Positions 52,671 through 61,598 of a DNA stretch of 64,000 bases are shown here, piece by piece. Numbering within the stretch: position 1 is the first letter of the stretch; each line of letters opens with the position of its first letter. A program made the position numbers and the translations under genes. The notes under the pieces were generated by a model. That model worked only from the letters and a program-made list of their open reading frames with translations. It searched no databases and was not told the DNA's origin. This DNA is from Ihuprevotella massiliensis. GTDB lineage: Bacteria; Bacteroidota; Bacteroidia; Bacteroidales; Bacteroidaceae. Location of the stretch: the NCBI GenBank assembly GCA_900095835.1, contig LT608321.1, forward strand, positions 2,476,765-2,540,764, read 5' to 3'.

Positions 52671-53276
52671 ATGATGGCTTTATTGCGTAAGTGGCCACTG
52701 CGCCACGGATTTGTAGCAGGCGGCATGGCGCTGATGTTGGGAGCCATGGCAACTTTGCTGGCTTGCGGTGAGGAGAGCGCTTCGCGTTATTCACACCATC
52801 GTGCCTTTTTGCGCTTTTCTCCCGTGGCAGCCGCTCCAGTGCTCTCCGCAGCAGTGCATGGTGTAGGGGAGTGGTGCGCCATCACGTATGATGCTTCGCA
52901 CTACGTTTTCACGAATGCTGCCCAGCGCACGAGCCGATATCCGCGTACGGCACTCGATGCTTACGGAGCTCCCACTTCGATAGCCGGATTTGTGGTGGGC
53001 ACTCCTACCTTGCCCGATCTGAGCGGACGGCAGACGGTCGTGGCTTTCGACCTCGTTTGCCCTTCTTGCTACCAAGGGGCTTATGTGGAACGTCGACTGT
53101 CGTGGAATCCTTCTACACCAGGCACGCTCGTCTGTGGGCGTTGCCAGCGTCATTACGACCTCAACAATGGGGGAATCGTGAGTGTGACAAAAGGAGATGG
53201 CCAACCAAATGTGGGACTTTTCCGATATTTGGCTACTTACTCAGCAAATTCGGATGTGTTTGTTGTGCAAAATTAG
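52671..53276 (+). CDS. Lipoprotein with Rieske-like/zinc-ribbon domain, 201 aa
   Basis: The N-terminus carries a hydrophobic segment MALMLGAMATLLAC with a lipobox-like LLAC. The mature part has an early YRH-type region, then a Cys-pair domain: FDLVCPSCYQ and LVCGRCQRHYDLNNGGIVS. The geometry recalls Rieske ferredoxins (YDLxNGG), but the His ligands of a true 2Fe-2S Rieske centre are not both present, so a zinc ribbon is more likely (inference). ATG at 52671 and 52674 are both possible. It follows the SRPBCC gene by 56 bp. Confidence 0.65.
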   Translation: MMALLRKWPLRHGFVAGGMALMLGAMATLLACGEESASRYSHHRAFLRFSPVAAAPVLSAAVHGVGEWCAITYDASHYVFTNAAQRTSRYPRTALDAYGAPTSIAGFVVGTPTLPDLSGRQTVVAFDLVCPSCYQGAYVERRLSWNPSTPGTLVCGRCQRHYDLNNGGIVSVTKGDGQPNVGLFRYLATYSANSDVFVVQN

Positions 53277-53284
53277 GCGAAACA

Positions 53285-53316
53285 TTTGGTCAGCTTTCTT
53301 AAAATCCTTACCTTTG
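53285..53316 (+). promoter_or_regulatory. Promoter of tRNA-Leu
   Basis: TTTG (53285-53288), 20 bp, TACCTTTG (53309-53316): a full primary promoter, with the tRNA 11 bp downstream of the -7 box. Confidence 0.88.
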
Positions 53317-53327
53317 CACCACATTAC

Positions 53328-53411
53328 GCCTGAATGGTGGAATGGTAGACACGAGGGACTTAAAATCCCTTGGCCATTACGGCTGTACGAGTTCGAGTCT
53401 CGTTTCAGGCA
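53328..53411 (+). tRNA. tRNA-Leu (anticodon TAA)
   Basis: Class II tRNA of 84 nt. The acceptor GCCTGAA pairs with TTCAGGC. The anticodon stem AGGGA/TCCCT encloses CTTAAAA (anticodon TAA), the variable arm is TGGCCATTACGGCTG-like, and the T arm is ACGAG TTCGAGT CTCGT. CCA is not encoded (ACC follows). Confidence 0.96.
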
Positions 53412-53412
53412 C

Positions 53413-53450
53413 CTCCCTTCTGTTGGATTTCCAGCAGGAGGGATTTTTTG
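53413..53450 (+). terminator. Terminator of tRNA-Leu
   Basis: TCCCTTCTGTTGGA pairs imperfectly with TCCAGCAGGAGGGA and is followed by TTTTTTG. Confidence 0.8.
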
Positions 53451-53601
53451 TGCTCTCACGTTTGCCCTCTGTAAGCCTTTGTGCGCATCCTTATGCGGGC
53501 GAACTTTCCTGTGTAATTGTCGGCTTTTTCAGCAAGGTTGTTTGCTTTTTGGGGAGATTACTTTTAGAGCTTGTTTCTCCATTGCGGTGTAATACAAAAA
53601 C

Positions 53602-53629
53602 AAAGGCCATCCCGTCGGGATGACCTTTG
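53602..53629 (-). terminator. Terminator of the 416-aa secreted protein gene
   Basis: On the minus strand AAAGGTCATCCC pairs with GGGATGGCCTTT and is followed by GTTTTTG. It lies about 115 bp after the stop. Confidence 0.7.
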
Positions 53630-53741
53630 TGAAATAAGAGTGGCATGTCGTGCGTTGTGCGGAAATGCTCAGCTATTTCCTTACTCTCATAGGAGGGGCT
53701 GAGCAGAGTGCTCCGCGCTACGACAGCTTAATGTGGAGTGT

Positions 53742-54992
53742 TTAGGGAACAAACACCTTTTTACCATTGCGAATCACAACACCCTTTGCAGTCGTTGCAT
53801 CGATACGTTGTCCGGCAAGGTTGTAGGTTGCGCCCGTTTGTCCGTTGTTGTCGCTAGCTACCTTAGTCACTGCAGTGGGTTCAACGACTTTGGGAAGCTC
53901 GAAATGTATAGCAGGTGCTGCTGTACCTACTGGAATCTTCAAGTAGCAACGGTTAGCAGGGATGTTGTACTTTTGAATTTGGCGAAATTCTGTATTACCT
54001 TGCTTGTTATCTACCAATACATAGTACTTGAAGTGTTCTTGATCACGCATTGCAGGTGTGAGAGTTTCAGTTGTTCCATAGAGGTGAGTTTCTATGGGGT
54101 CATCAGCACATGCAACTGCGGGGCAAGTATATTTACCTGGTTTATCAGCAATAATAAACACTGCAGTGTTGGCAGGGATAACCTTACTTTCGATAAGTTC
54201 GAAATTAATAGCGCTAGCAGATGGCTCACCTCTGAGTTTGTATGCATGAACTCCTTGTGGGATTCTCACAGGATAAGGCACAATCATCGTGGCAAAGTTG
54301 CCATTATTAGAATGAGTTACGTTGAGCTCGTAGTTCATTCCAATATAGTAACCTGTATCTAAGTCTTTTGGATCATACACATAAAGGACAAAGTCTACGA
54401 TATTACCACGATTTTTAACGATTTCGTTTTTCGCGTCAGTGTTACCTCCTGGGTCAATGCTATTCCAGTCGATTTTGAAGCGGAGATGGTATTCACCTGG
54501 CTTGGAAGGAGCTGTGAAGGTTCCGTTCTGAAAGTTGACCCTCCATTGTTCATTTGTTTTTTCTACGCCATTTTTCGTCTTCTTCTGACCATTATATACC
54601 GTGGCATAAACAAGTTCGTTGTCTTCCATGCTGGTGACATCGAACTTCTTGTTTTGATTGCGGTCGAGATAGAGATAACTGTCCATCCAAGAGCCTGACC
54701 ACTTGTACTCAAACTGAATTTCTGCGCCAGGGACTGCTCCAATTGTGAATCTGGGAATCGCGAAGTTGAAGTAAGCCTGATCTTTTGGTAGATCTTTTTG
54801 TTCAATAGTTCGACAATTGGGAGAAACAACCTTGACGTATTCAAGGAAGCGGTTTTGCAGTTTAGTTGCATCCTTGTCAAAGTTGATGGGAATGGGAGGA
54901 GCTTGGTTAGGCTTTTTCTGAGCTTGCGCACTAATCCCTGCGAGGGTGAAGAGTGCAGCTGCGAAAGTAAATGCAGTAATTTTTCTATTCAT
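53742..54992 (-). CDS. Secreted protein with GEVED-like region and C-terminal sorting-type tail, 416 aa
   Basis: Signal peptide at residues 1-24 (ending AQAQ). The N-terminal half has a segment FEYKWSGSWMDSYLYLDRNQ and NKKFDVTSMEDNE, then FTAPSKPGEYHLRFKIDWNS, similar in order to GEVED-type surface domains. The C-terminus ends TYNLAGQRIDATTAKGVVIR then NGKKVFVP, the pattern widely found at the end of exported Bacteroidales proteins and probably used in sorting or anchoring. No enzyme motif is seen. It has its own strong promoter (55063-55094). Role unknown; probably surface-exposed. Confidence 0.7.
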   Translation of the reverse strand: MNRKITAFTFAAALFTLAGISAQAQKKPNQAPPIPINFDKDATKLQNRFLEYVKVVSPNCRTIEQKDLPKDQAYFNFAIPRFTIGAVPGAEIQFEYKWSGSWMDSYLYLDRNQNKKFDVTSMEDNELVYATVYNGQKKTKNGVEKTNEQWRVNFQNGTFTAPSKPGEYHLRFKIDWNSIDPGGNTDAKNEIVKNRGNIVDFVLYVYDPKDLDTGYYIGMNYELNVTHSNNGNFATMIVPYPVRIPQGVHAYKLRGEPSASAINFELIESKVIPANTAVFIIADKPGKYTCPAVACADDPIETHLYGTTETLTPAMRDQEHFKYYVLVDNKQGNTEFRQIQKYNIPANRCYLKIPVGTAAPAIHFELPKVVEPTAVTKVASDNNGQTGATYNLAGQRIDATTAKGVVIRNGKKVFVP

Positions 54993-55062
54993 ACGCGTTG
55001 AAAATAGGAGTGTGTGAGATAAATCTCTATAATTTTGTTGTTTTTATCAGAGTTTACTTTCG

Positions 55063-55094
55063 CAAAAGTAAGATATTTTGCAATATGAACCAAA
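55063..55094 (-). promoter_or_regulatory. Promoter of the 416-aa secreted protein gene
   Basis: Minus-strand TTTG (55091-55094), 20 bp, TACTTTTG (55063-55070), a full primary promoter. The leader is about 65 bases. Confidence 0.82.
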
Positions 55095-55670
55095 CAAATC
55101 TGCGATAAAAATGTAGTTTTTTCTTGAAACGTAAGTGTTTACCCGTAAAAAGTGACTTATTTCGAGAAAAAGCGTATGAAATTTATAAGCGACGTGCATG
55201 AAGACTAATGTAGAGCCATGAGGATTTTGCAACGAAAAGAATAAAGTAGATTTTGATAACTAGGGTATTATGCCAATGGTTCGTGGATATTGTAGTAAAT
55301 GTCTTGTGCGAGTTAATGTGTAATATCGTATAAAATCCCAAAGATGGGTGCGGATGAAACTCGAAAATGGAGCTTTTTATGGGACATACACCGCCATTCT
55401 TCGGGAAGACTTGCAAAGAAAGAGGAGTGATGGCTTGTTTTGAGGATGAAATGTCTTCCGAAATATGGGAAATGTATGCTTGTAGAATAACAACGCTGGA
55501 GAAATGAAAATGAGAGTTCCCAACTATTGTGCGAAAACCTTGGTAGGATGCCCAAGAAGTCGTAAATTTGTTGGAACTTCAGGGTCTGGGCTCTCGCGCA
55601 AAAGGAAAATGTAGCCTCTTTGTGCGTTGGTCTAATCTTCACCCTAATCCACAGTTGCTGTGACTTTGTG

Positions 55671-55736
55671 AACATCTATAATGACAATGAAGAGCGTCTG
55701 TAGTGACAGTGTAGAAGATCTGTAGCGATAATGAAG
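55671..55736. repeat. 22-bp tandem repeat, three units
   Basis: Units starting AACATCTATAATGACA, AGCGTCTGTAGTGACA and AAGATCTGTAGCGATA, each 22 bp long. Located 54 bp before tex. Confidence 0.65.
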
Positions 55737-55789
55737 AATGCCTACAAAACCCTAGAAGACTCCTTATATATAAATAGGCAACCCTCTCA

Positions 55790-57934
55790 ATGACTATCCA
55801 ACATCTTATAGCGCAACGCCTCAATCTGCGCGATAAACAAGTAGAAGCCACCCTCAAACTCTTGGACGAGGGGGCAACCATCCCCTTTATTTCTCGCTAC
55901 CGCAAGGAAGCTACGGGCGCACTCGACGAAGTGCAGGTGGCAGCAGTGGCAGATGAATACCGCAAAGTCCAAGAACTTGAACATCGCAAGACCTTTGTGC
56001 TCGAAACCATCGAAGCGCAAGGCAAACTCACCGATGAGTTGCGCCAGCGCATCACACAATCGTGGGATGCCACCGAGGTGGAAGACCTCTATCTCCCCTT
56101 CAAACCCAAACGCCGCACGAAGGCGCAGGTGGCGCGCGAACGAGGATTGGAACCCCTCGCTCAGAAGTTGCTGCTCCGTCCGCAAGACGATCCAGAGTTG
56201 GCAGCCGAGCGTTTTCTCACCGACGAGGTGCCCGATGTCGCAGCTGCCCTGCAAGGCGCGCGCGACATCATCGCAGAGCAAATCAGCGAAGACGAACGCA
56301 GCAGACAGAGTCTCCGCAATGTCTTTGGCAGAGAAGCCGTGATTTCTTCAAAACTAGTGAAAGGCAAGGAGGAAGAGGCGGCTAAATATCGCGATTATTT
56401 CGATTGGAGTGAACCCTTGCGTCGCTGCACTTCCCACCGTCTGTTGGCAATGCGTCGCGGAGAATCGGAAGGCATGCTGCGCGTGTCCATCGCTCCTGCC
56501 GATGAGAGTGGGGCAGCCGACCGCATCGCCCGACCTTTTGTGCGCCCCAACACAGCAGCCGCGGCGCAAATCGCCACAGCAGCTGCCGATGCCTACAAGC
56601 GATTGTTGCGCCCCAGCATCGAAACGGAATTTGCCGCGCAGAGTAAACAACAGGCAGACGAAGAAGCCATCCGCGTGTTTGCACAAAATCTGCAACAACT
56701 GCTCCTCGCTGCGCCCCTCGGAGCGCGCAGAATCATGGGCATCGACCCTGGTTTTCGCACGGGATGTAAGGTGGTTTGCCTTGATGAACAAGGCAATCTC
56801 TTGCACAACACCACGATTTATCCTCACGAACCCAAGAAAGACCGCGCAGCCGCTGCAGCCACCTTGCAGAAATTGGCGAAGCAATATCGCGTAGAAGCCG
56901 TGGCGATTGGTAATGGTACGGCAGGACGTGAGACCGAAGAACTGGTGCGCAGTCTGAAATCTCAGGCGAATGCAGAAGTGAATTGGGACGAAATTCCCAT
57001 TTTCTTGGTGAGCGAAGACGGAGCTTCGGTGTACTCCGCTTCGGCAGTGGCTCGCGCAGAATTTCCCGACCACGACGTCACCGTGCGTGGTGCGGTGTCC
57101 ATCGCCCGCCGTTTGGCAGATCCGCTGGCAGAGTTGGTGAAAATCGACCCGAAAGCCATCGGTGTGGGGCAATATCAGCACGATGTCGATGCCACCGCCC
57201 TGAAGCGCGCGCTAGATCACACCGTAGAGCACTGCGTGAATGCTGTTGGGGTGAATCTCAACACGGCTTCCGCCCATCTCCTCACCTATGTCAGCGGACT
57301 CGGAGCAGCATTGGCGCAAAACATTGTCAATTATCGTGCCGAACATGGGGCGTTTGCTTCGCGCAAAGAACTCTTGAAAGTCCCCAGACTTGGGGCGAAA
57401 GCCTTTGAACAGTGCGCAGGTTTCTTGCGCATTCCCCAAGCGAAGCACCCGCTCGACAACACCGCCGTGCATCCCGAACGCTATGCGCTGGTGGAAAAGA
57501 TGGCGAGTGATGCGGGAACTGACCTCCAGTCGCTCATCGCGCATCCTGAGATTCGACAGAAGATTGACCTCAAACGCTATTGCACTGCCGAAGTGGGGCT
57601 CCCCACGCTCCATGATATTTGGGCAGAACTTGACAAACCTGGCAGAGATCCTCGTGGCACAGCGCAGGTGTTCCAATTTGAGGAGCGCGTGCACAGCATC
57701 GATGATTTGGAAATTGGTATGGTGCTGCCAGGTGTCGTGACGAATGTCACCAACTTTGGCGCGTTTGTGGACTTAGGTATCAAGACGAAAGGGCTGGTGC
57801 ACGTGTCGCAACTGGCGGATCGCTTCGTGAAAGATCCAGCGGAAGTGGTGCAAGTGCAGCAACAAGTGGAAGTGCGCGTGGTGGAAGTGGACAAGGCTCG
57901 TGGAAGAATCGCATTGAGTATGAAAAAAGGCTAG
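55790..57934 (+). CDS. tex: Tex-family RNA-binding transcription accessory protein
   Basis: A 714-aa Tex protein involved in transcription and nucleic-acid binding in the cytoplasm. The N-terminal helical region has VEATLKLLDEGATIPFISRY and EATGALDE. The YqgF/RNase-H-like domain is GIDPGFRTGCKVVCLDEQGN. A helix-hairpin-helix part (VGVNLNTASAHLLTYVSGLG, FLRIPQ) follows, and a C-terminal S1 domain has GMVLPGVVTNVTNFGAFVDL and GLVHVSQLADRFVKDPAEVV. All parts are of normal length. Confidence 0.96.
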   Translation: MTIQHLIAQRLNLRDKQVEATLKLLDEGATIPFISRYRKEATGALDEVQVAAVADEYRKVQELEHRKTFVLETIEAQGKLTDELRQRITQSWDATEVEDLYLPFKPKRRTKAQVARERGLEPLAQKLLLRPQDDPELAAERFLTDEVPDVAAALQGARDIIAEQISEDERSRQSLRNVFGREAVISSKLVKGKEEEAAKYRDYFDWSEPLRRCTSHRLLAMRRGESEGMLRVSIAPADESGAADRIARPFVRPNTAAAAQIATAAADAYKRLLRPSIETEFAAQSKQQADEEAIRVFAQNLQQLLLAAPLGARRIMGIDPGFRTGCKVVCLDEQGNLLHNTTIYPHEPKKDRAAAAATLQKLAKQYRVEAVAIGNGTAGRETEELVRSLKSQANAEVNWDEIPIFLVSEDGASVYSASAVARAEFPDHDVTVRGAVSIARRLADPLAELVKIDPKAIGVGQYQHDVDATALKRALDHTVEHCVNAVGVNLNTASAHLLTYVSGLGAALAQNIVNYRAEHGAFASRKELLKVPRLGAKAFEQCAGFLRIPQAKHPLDNTAVHPERYALVEKMASDAGTDLQSLIAHPEIRQKIDLKRYCTAEVGLPTLHDIWAELDKPGRDPRGTAQVFQFEERVHSIDDLEIGMVLPGVVTNVTNFGAFVDLGIKTKGLVHVSQLADRFVKDPAEVVQVQQQVEVRVVEVDKARGRIALSMKKG

Positions 57935-58062
57935 TACATTGCGCTGTCTTATCGCTCCATGTATTTGGATTTCTTCCTTTGTTTCTTCCTCTTCTCCCCT
58001 TGGTTTCTTGCTCTTTATAATAATAGTGGGGCTTTCTTGCTCCATGATTTCAACCCAAAAGA

Positions 58063-58497
58063 ATGACAACAGACGAACAATATATGCTCCGCGCTTTGGA
58101 ACAAGCGCAAATGGCTGCCGATCGCGACGAGGTGCCGGTGGGAGTGGTGGTAGTGTGCCAAGATCGCATCATAGCGCGCGGACACAACCTCACCGAAACG
58201 CTCAATGATGTCACGGCTCATGCTGAGATGCAAGCCGTCACCGCCGCTGCCAATGCCCTCGGGGGAAAGTATTTGAGCGACTGCACGCTCTACGTCACCG
58301 TCGAACCCTGCGTGATGTGCGCTGGGGCTTTGGCGTGGGCGCAAGTAGGGCGCATTGTTTACGGAGCTGCCGACCCCAAACGCGGTTATTCTGTCTACGC
58401 CCCTGAGGCTTTGCATCCTCGCACCCAAGTCACCGCTGGTGTCCTTGCCGAAGAGTGCGGGGAGCTGATGCGACAATTTTTCAAAAGTAAAAGATAA
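58063..58497 (+). CDS. tadA: TadA-type cytidine/tRNA-adenosine deaminase
   Basis: Zinc-dependent deaminase of 144 aa; in bacteria TadA makes inosine at the wobble position of tRNA-Arg. Zinc ligands and catalytic Glu are in TAHAEMQAV, and two Cys are in VEPCVMCAGALAWAQVGRI. Further TadA features are EVPVGVVVV near the start, GAADPKRGYS, and the C-terminal ELMRQFFKSKR. Repeat sequences follow immediately. Confidence 0.92.
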   Translation: MTTDEQYMLRALEQAQMAADRDEVPVGVVVVCQDRIIARGHNLTETLNDVTAHAEMQAVTAAANALGGKYLSDCTLYVTVEPCVMCAGALAWAQVGRIVYGAADPKRGYSVYAPEALHPRTQVTAGVLAEECGELMRQFFKSKR

Positions 58498-58499
58498 GT

Positions 58500-58818
58500 A
58501 GTAGAGGTTAGAGGTTAGACGTTAGAGATTAGACGTTAGACGTTAGAAGGCTAGCGCGATTGGACTAGAAATACTAGATGAACTAGAAGCACTAGAACTT
58601 CTAATAATCCCGATCCACTTGTGACGAGCAAAAAAGGGTCTGCGACCCTCTAACGTCTAGTCTCTAATGTCTAACGTCTCATAATCCCGATCCACTTGTG
58701 GCGAGCAAAAAGGGTCTGCGACTCTCTAACGTCTAACCTCTAATGTCTAATTTCTCATAAGCCCGAGCCACTTGTGGCGAGCAAAAAAGGGTCTGCGACC
58801 CTCTAACGTCTAAATATC
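58500..58818 (+). repeat. Heptamer leader repeat (copy 5), long, with three cores, before yraN
   Basis: The first 50 bp have heptamers in the opposite orientation (TAGACGT), followed by ACTAGA-rich sequence (58563-58600). Then three core copies, each CCACTTGTGG(C)GAGCA, A run, GGGTCTGCGACCC (58612-58650, 58689-58723, 58764-58801), are each followed by TCTAACG heptamers. The last ones run to the yraN start at 58819. Confidence 0.9.
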
Positions 58819-59229
58819 GTGTCTTCTCACAACATACTAGGACATTTAGGTGAGGATTTCGCTTGTTCTTTCCTCCTTCGTCAGGATTATCACATCTTGG
58901 CGCGCAACTGGCGTTGTTTTCCCTACGAGATAGACATCGTGGCAGACGACTGGGGCGAACTCGTTTTTGTGGAAGTCAAAACCCGCACTTCCGATGAATG
59001 GAGCGATCCTGCAGCAGCGGTAGACCGTCACAAGCGCGAACACCTCTCCCTTGCTGCGAGAGCCTATATGCGCCAACAGCAAGTGGGCGATGTTCCCTTC
59101 CGCTTCGACGTTATTGCTTTGGTGGGTAGCGCACCACCTTTTGAGATTGTCCACTACAAAAACGCCTTCCCGTTGGAACTCCCTCAACGTTTTCACCCGA
59201 AAAATCCTGCTGATGAACTCTTTTTCTAG
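58819..59229 (+). CDS. YraN/UPF0102-family nuclease-fold protein
   Basis: A 136-aa protein with a GTG start directly at the end of the repeat. It has the UPF0102 pattern: GHLGEDFACSFLLRQDYHIL, ARNWRC, YEIDIVADDWGELVFVEVKT, which is the core of the endonuclease-like fold (E-x-D-IV ... EVK). The role is not settled; some members act as structure-specific nucleases. It precedes birA by 7 bp, so the two probably form an operon. Confidence 0.9.
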   Translation: MSSHNILGHLGEDFACSFLLRQDYHILARNWRCFPYEIDIVADDWGELVFVEVKTRTSDEWSDPAAAVDRHKREHLSLAARAYMRQQQVGDVPFRFDVIALVGSAPPFEIVHYKNAFPLELPQRFHPKNPADELFF

Positions 59230-59236
59230 TTCCGAA

Positions 59237-60130
59237 ATGCCAGCCACTCCGACTAATGATGCGAACTCTCGAGAAAATACTGTGAACTCTCGCAGAGTAT
59301 CGCCCGCAGCTCCGTCTTTCGTTGCTGATTCTTGCGAAGAAGACACCTGCGAAGGGTGTAGTGCACCAGCAAAAGCCCAACTCCCCCCACATTGGATTCG
59401 CAAGCATTATCCCACTGTGCCCACTACGATGGAGATGATAGCGATGAATGCTGCACCAGCAGGGGAGGTGTGGATGGTGAGTACCGATTTTCAAACTCGT
59501 GGTCACGGACAGCGCGGAACGAAATGGGAGAGCGATTGCGGAGACAATCTCATGTTCACCTTTGTCTTCCGTCCGCAAGGTGTGCGCGCTACCGAACAAT
59601 TCTATCTTTCTGAGATAGCTTGTTTGGCAGTCGCCCAAACGCTCGATGACTATGTCGAAGGAGTCAGTGTGAAATGGCCGAACGATGTGTATGTGGGTGA
59701 GCAGAAAATCTGTGGAATGCTCCTCAATCACCAGCTCCGAGGGGCGATGGTGGAGAGTACCATGGTGGGCATCGGCATCAATGTCAATCAACCGCGCTTC
59801 GTGAGCGATGCGCCCAATCCTATTTCTTTGTGGCAACTCCTCGGGCATCGCATCGACACCGAAGAAGTGTTGGAAAGTTTTGTGCGCCACTTTGAAACCC
59901 TCTATGCGCTGTGGTTGGCAGGCGAAAAAACGCGTCTAGCCACGGCTTATCAACAGCGACTTTTTCGCCGTGAAGGCGTACACCCTTATGAAGACACCGC
60001 CACTGGTGAGCGATTTTTAGCCACCTTTGAGCAAGTTGTGCCCACTGGACTGCTCACCCTTCGCGACAACGCTGGAGCCTTGCGCACCTTTGATTTCAAA
60101 GCCGTGAAGTTTCAGCTCGACACTCCGTAG
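59237..60130 (+). CDS. birA: Biotin-[acetyl-CoA-carboxylase] ligase, catalytic type
   Basis: Attaches biotin to carrier proteins. The 297-aa protein has an N-terminal extension of about 55 residues of low conservation (NSRENTVNSRRVSPAAPSFV), then the ligase domain: PTTMEMIAMNAAPAGEVWMV, the biotin loop QTRGHGQRGTKWES, VSVKWPNDVYVGEQKICGML, MVGIGINVNQ, and a C-terminal SH3-like part. There is no HTH, so it cannot repress transcription as E. coli BirA does. The start is uncertain (59213, overlapping yraN, or 59237). Confidence 0.88.
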   Translation: MPATPTNDANSRENTVNSRRVSPAAPSFVADSCEEDTCEGCSAPAKAQLPPHWIRKHYPTVPTTMEMIAMNAAPAGEVWMVSTDFQTRGHGQRGTKWESDCGDNLMFTFVFRPQGVRATEQFYLSEIACLAVAQTLDDYVEGVSVKWPNDVYVGEQKICGMLLNHQLRGAMVESTMVGIGINVNQPRFVSDAPNPISLWQLLGHRIDTEEVLESFVRHFETLYALWLAGEKTRLATAYQQRLFRREGVHPYEDTATGERFLATFEQVVPTGLLTLRDNAGALRTFDFKAVKFQLDTP

Positions 60131-60259
60131 CCTGCTGAAAGAAACAGCCCCCAAAAATAAAAACTTCTAGAGCATGCTGAAATGAATATCCTCAAAGGTA
60201 AGAAATTCCAGGAGCATGCAACCCCAATAATAGACTTAACACAGACGACTGAACAAACG

Positions 60260-61564
60260 ATGCACCGAAAAATCCTACATATTGCGCTGCCCTCCATCTT
60301 CACCAACATCACTGTACCGTTGTTGGGCATCGTGGGCACCTACATTGCAGCCCATCTTGGCGCTTATTATCTTGCTGCCATCAGTGTGGGCAGCACTTTA
60401 TTCTCCACCACCTACTCGCTCTTCAATTTTCTCCGCATGGGCACAGGAGGTGTGGCTGCGCAAAGTTATGGAGCCGAACAATTCAGTGAGAGTGGCGTGG
60501 TGCTAGGTCGGTCGTTGGTCATTGCCCTCTCCTTGAGTTTGGGCATCCTCTTGTTGCAACAGCCCATCATCGAACTAGGACTTTGGCTCATGTCGGTAGA
60601 AGGAGCACAACGCGTCCTTGTGATGGACTATTTTCATTGGCTCATTTGGGGCGCACCTGCCATGCTCAGTCTGTTTGCGCTCAATGGTTGGCTCTTAGGT
60701 ATGCAAAATGCCGTCTATCCTATGATTGTTGCGGTGATGCAAAACCTGCTCAACATCGGCATCTCCCTCTTTCTCGTCTATGGACTTCAGATGAAAATCG
60801 AAGGTGTAGCCATTGGCGCGCTCACTGCTCAGTGGGTGGGAGCGATATTAGCCTTGACTTTTGCCGTTCGTGTGGCGCGCAAGCATGGCATCGCTTTGTT
60901 TTCGCAGGGACATCGCGTGTTTCGCGACCTTGCCGCGTGGAAACGCTTCTTCACCGTCAATGTTTTCATCTTCCTCCGCACGCTGTGTTTGGTGGCAGTG
61001 ATGTTTTCCTTCACCGCCTTTGGCAATCGCAGTGGCAACTATGTCGTAGCCGGCAATGCCATTCTCCTGCAACTCTTCCTCCTCACAAGCTATTTCCTCG
61101 ATGGTTTCGCCTATGCTGGCGAGGCTGTGGGAGGTCGCATCACGGGGCAAGGTGATGGCGTGGAGTTTCGCCGACTGGTGCGCGCCCTCTTCTTGTGGGG
61201 CGGCATCATTGCACTGTTGTTTTCCGCCTTCTTTTTCGTGATGGGCGATTTCATCGTGGAGCAGTTGGGACAAGATGCGCAGGTCATTGCGGTGGCGCGC
61301 ACCTATTTGCCCTACGTCATCGCCCTGCCCGTGGTGAGTGTCACCGCTTTTCTCTTTGATGGTCTATACATTGGCACCACTGCCACGCGGAGCATGCTCG
61401 TCGGAGTGGCTTATGCTTCTGCCCTCTTCTTTTTGCTCCACCAAGTGCTCGCTTCCACGATGGGCAATCACGCCTTGTGGATTGCCTTCACCGCCTATCT
61501 TGCGCTGCGGGGTGGGGTGATGGCATTGCAATTACCAGGGGTGTTGCGCAGAAAGTTTGGCTAA
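60260..61564 (+). CDS. MATE-family efflux transporter
   Basis: Multidrug or small-molecule antiporter of 434 aa with 12 membrane segments in the inner membrane. Typical start MHRKILHIALPSIFTNITVP, then LLGIVGTYIAAHLGAYYLAA; other MATE features are TTYSLFNFLRMGTGGVAAQS, NGWLLGMQNAVYPMIVAVMQ, NIGISLFLVYGLQMKIEGVA, and SYFLDGFAYAGEAVGG in the second half. The open frame could start at 60182, but the added 26 residues are not MATE-like. Substrate unknown. Confidence 0.92.
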   Translation: MHRKILHIALPSIFTNITVPLLGIVGTYIAAHLGAYYLAAISVGSTLFSTTYSLFNFLRMGTGGVAAQSYGAEQFSESGVVLGRSLVIALSLSLGILLLQQPIIELGLWLMSVEGAQRVLVMDYFHWLIWGAPAMLSLFALNGWLLGMQNAVYPMIVAVMQNLLNIGISLFLVYGLQMKIEGVAIGALTAQWVGAILALTFAVRVARKHGIALFSQGHRVFRDLAAWKRFFTVNVFIFLRTLCLVAVMFSFTAFGNRSGNYVVAGNAILLQLFLLTSYFLDGFAYAGEAVGGRITGQGDGVEFRRLVRALFLWGGIIALLFSAFFFVMGDFIVEQLGQDAQVIAVARTYLPYVIALPVVSVTAFLFDGLYIGTTATRSMLVGVAYASALFFLLHQVLASTMGNHALWIAFTAYLALRGGVMALQLPGVLRRKFG

Positions 61565-61566
61565 AT

Positions 61567-61598
61567 CTTGCCAACCTCCGCTACAATGTGTATTTTTG
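61567..61598 (+). promoter_or_regulatory. Promoter of pyrH
   Basis: CTTG (61567-61570), 20 bp, TATTTTTG (61591-61598). It lies within the MATE-pyrH gap, 111 bp before the pyrH ATG. Confidence 0.6.

Larger units (their letters stand above)
54993..55789. other. 800-bp intergenic region
   Basis: AT-rich. It holds the promoter of the secreted protein gene (55063-55094) and a three-unit 22-bp tandem repeat (55671-55736). Otherwise I see no gene in either direction. Confidence 0.55.

Noticed and set aside
55639-55881. 80-codon minus-strand ORF over the 22-bp tandem repeat
   Set aside because: It overlaps the tex start and its translation simply reflects the repeat.
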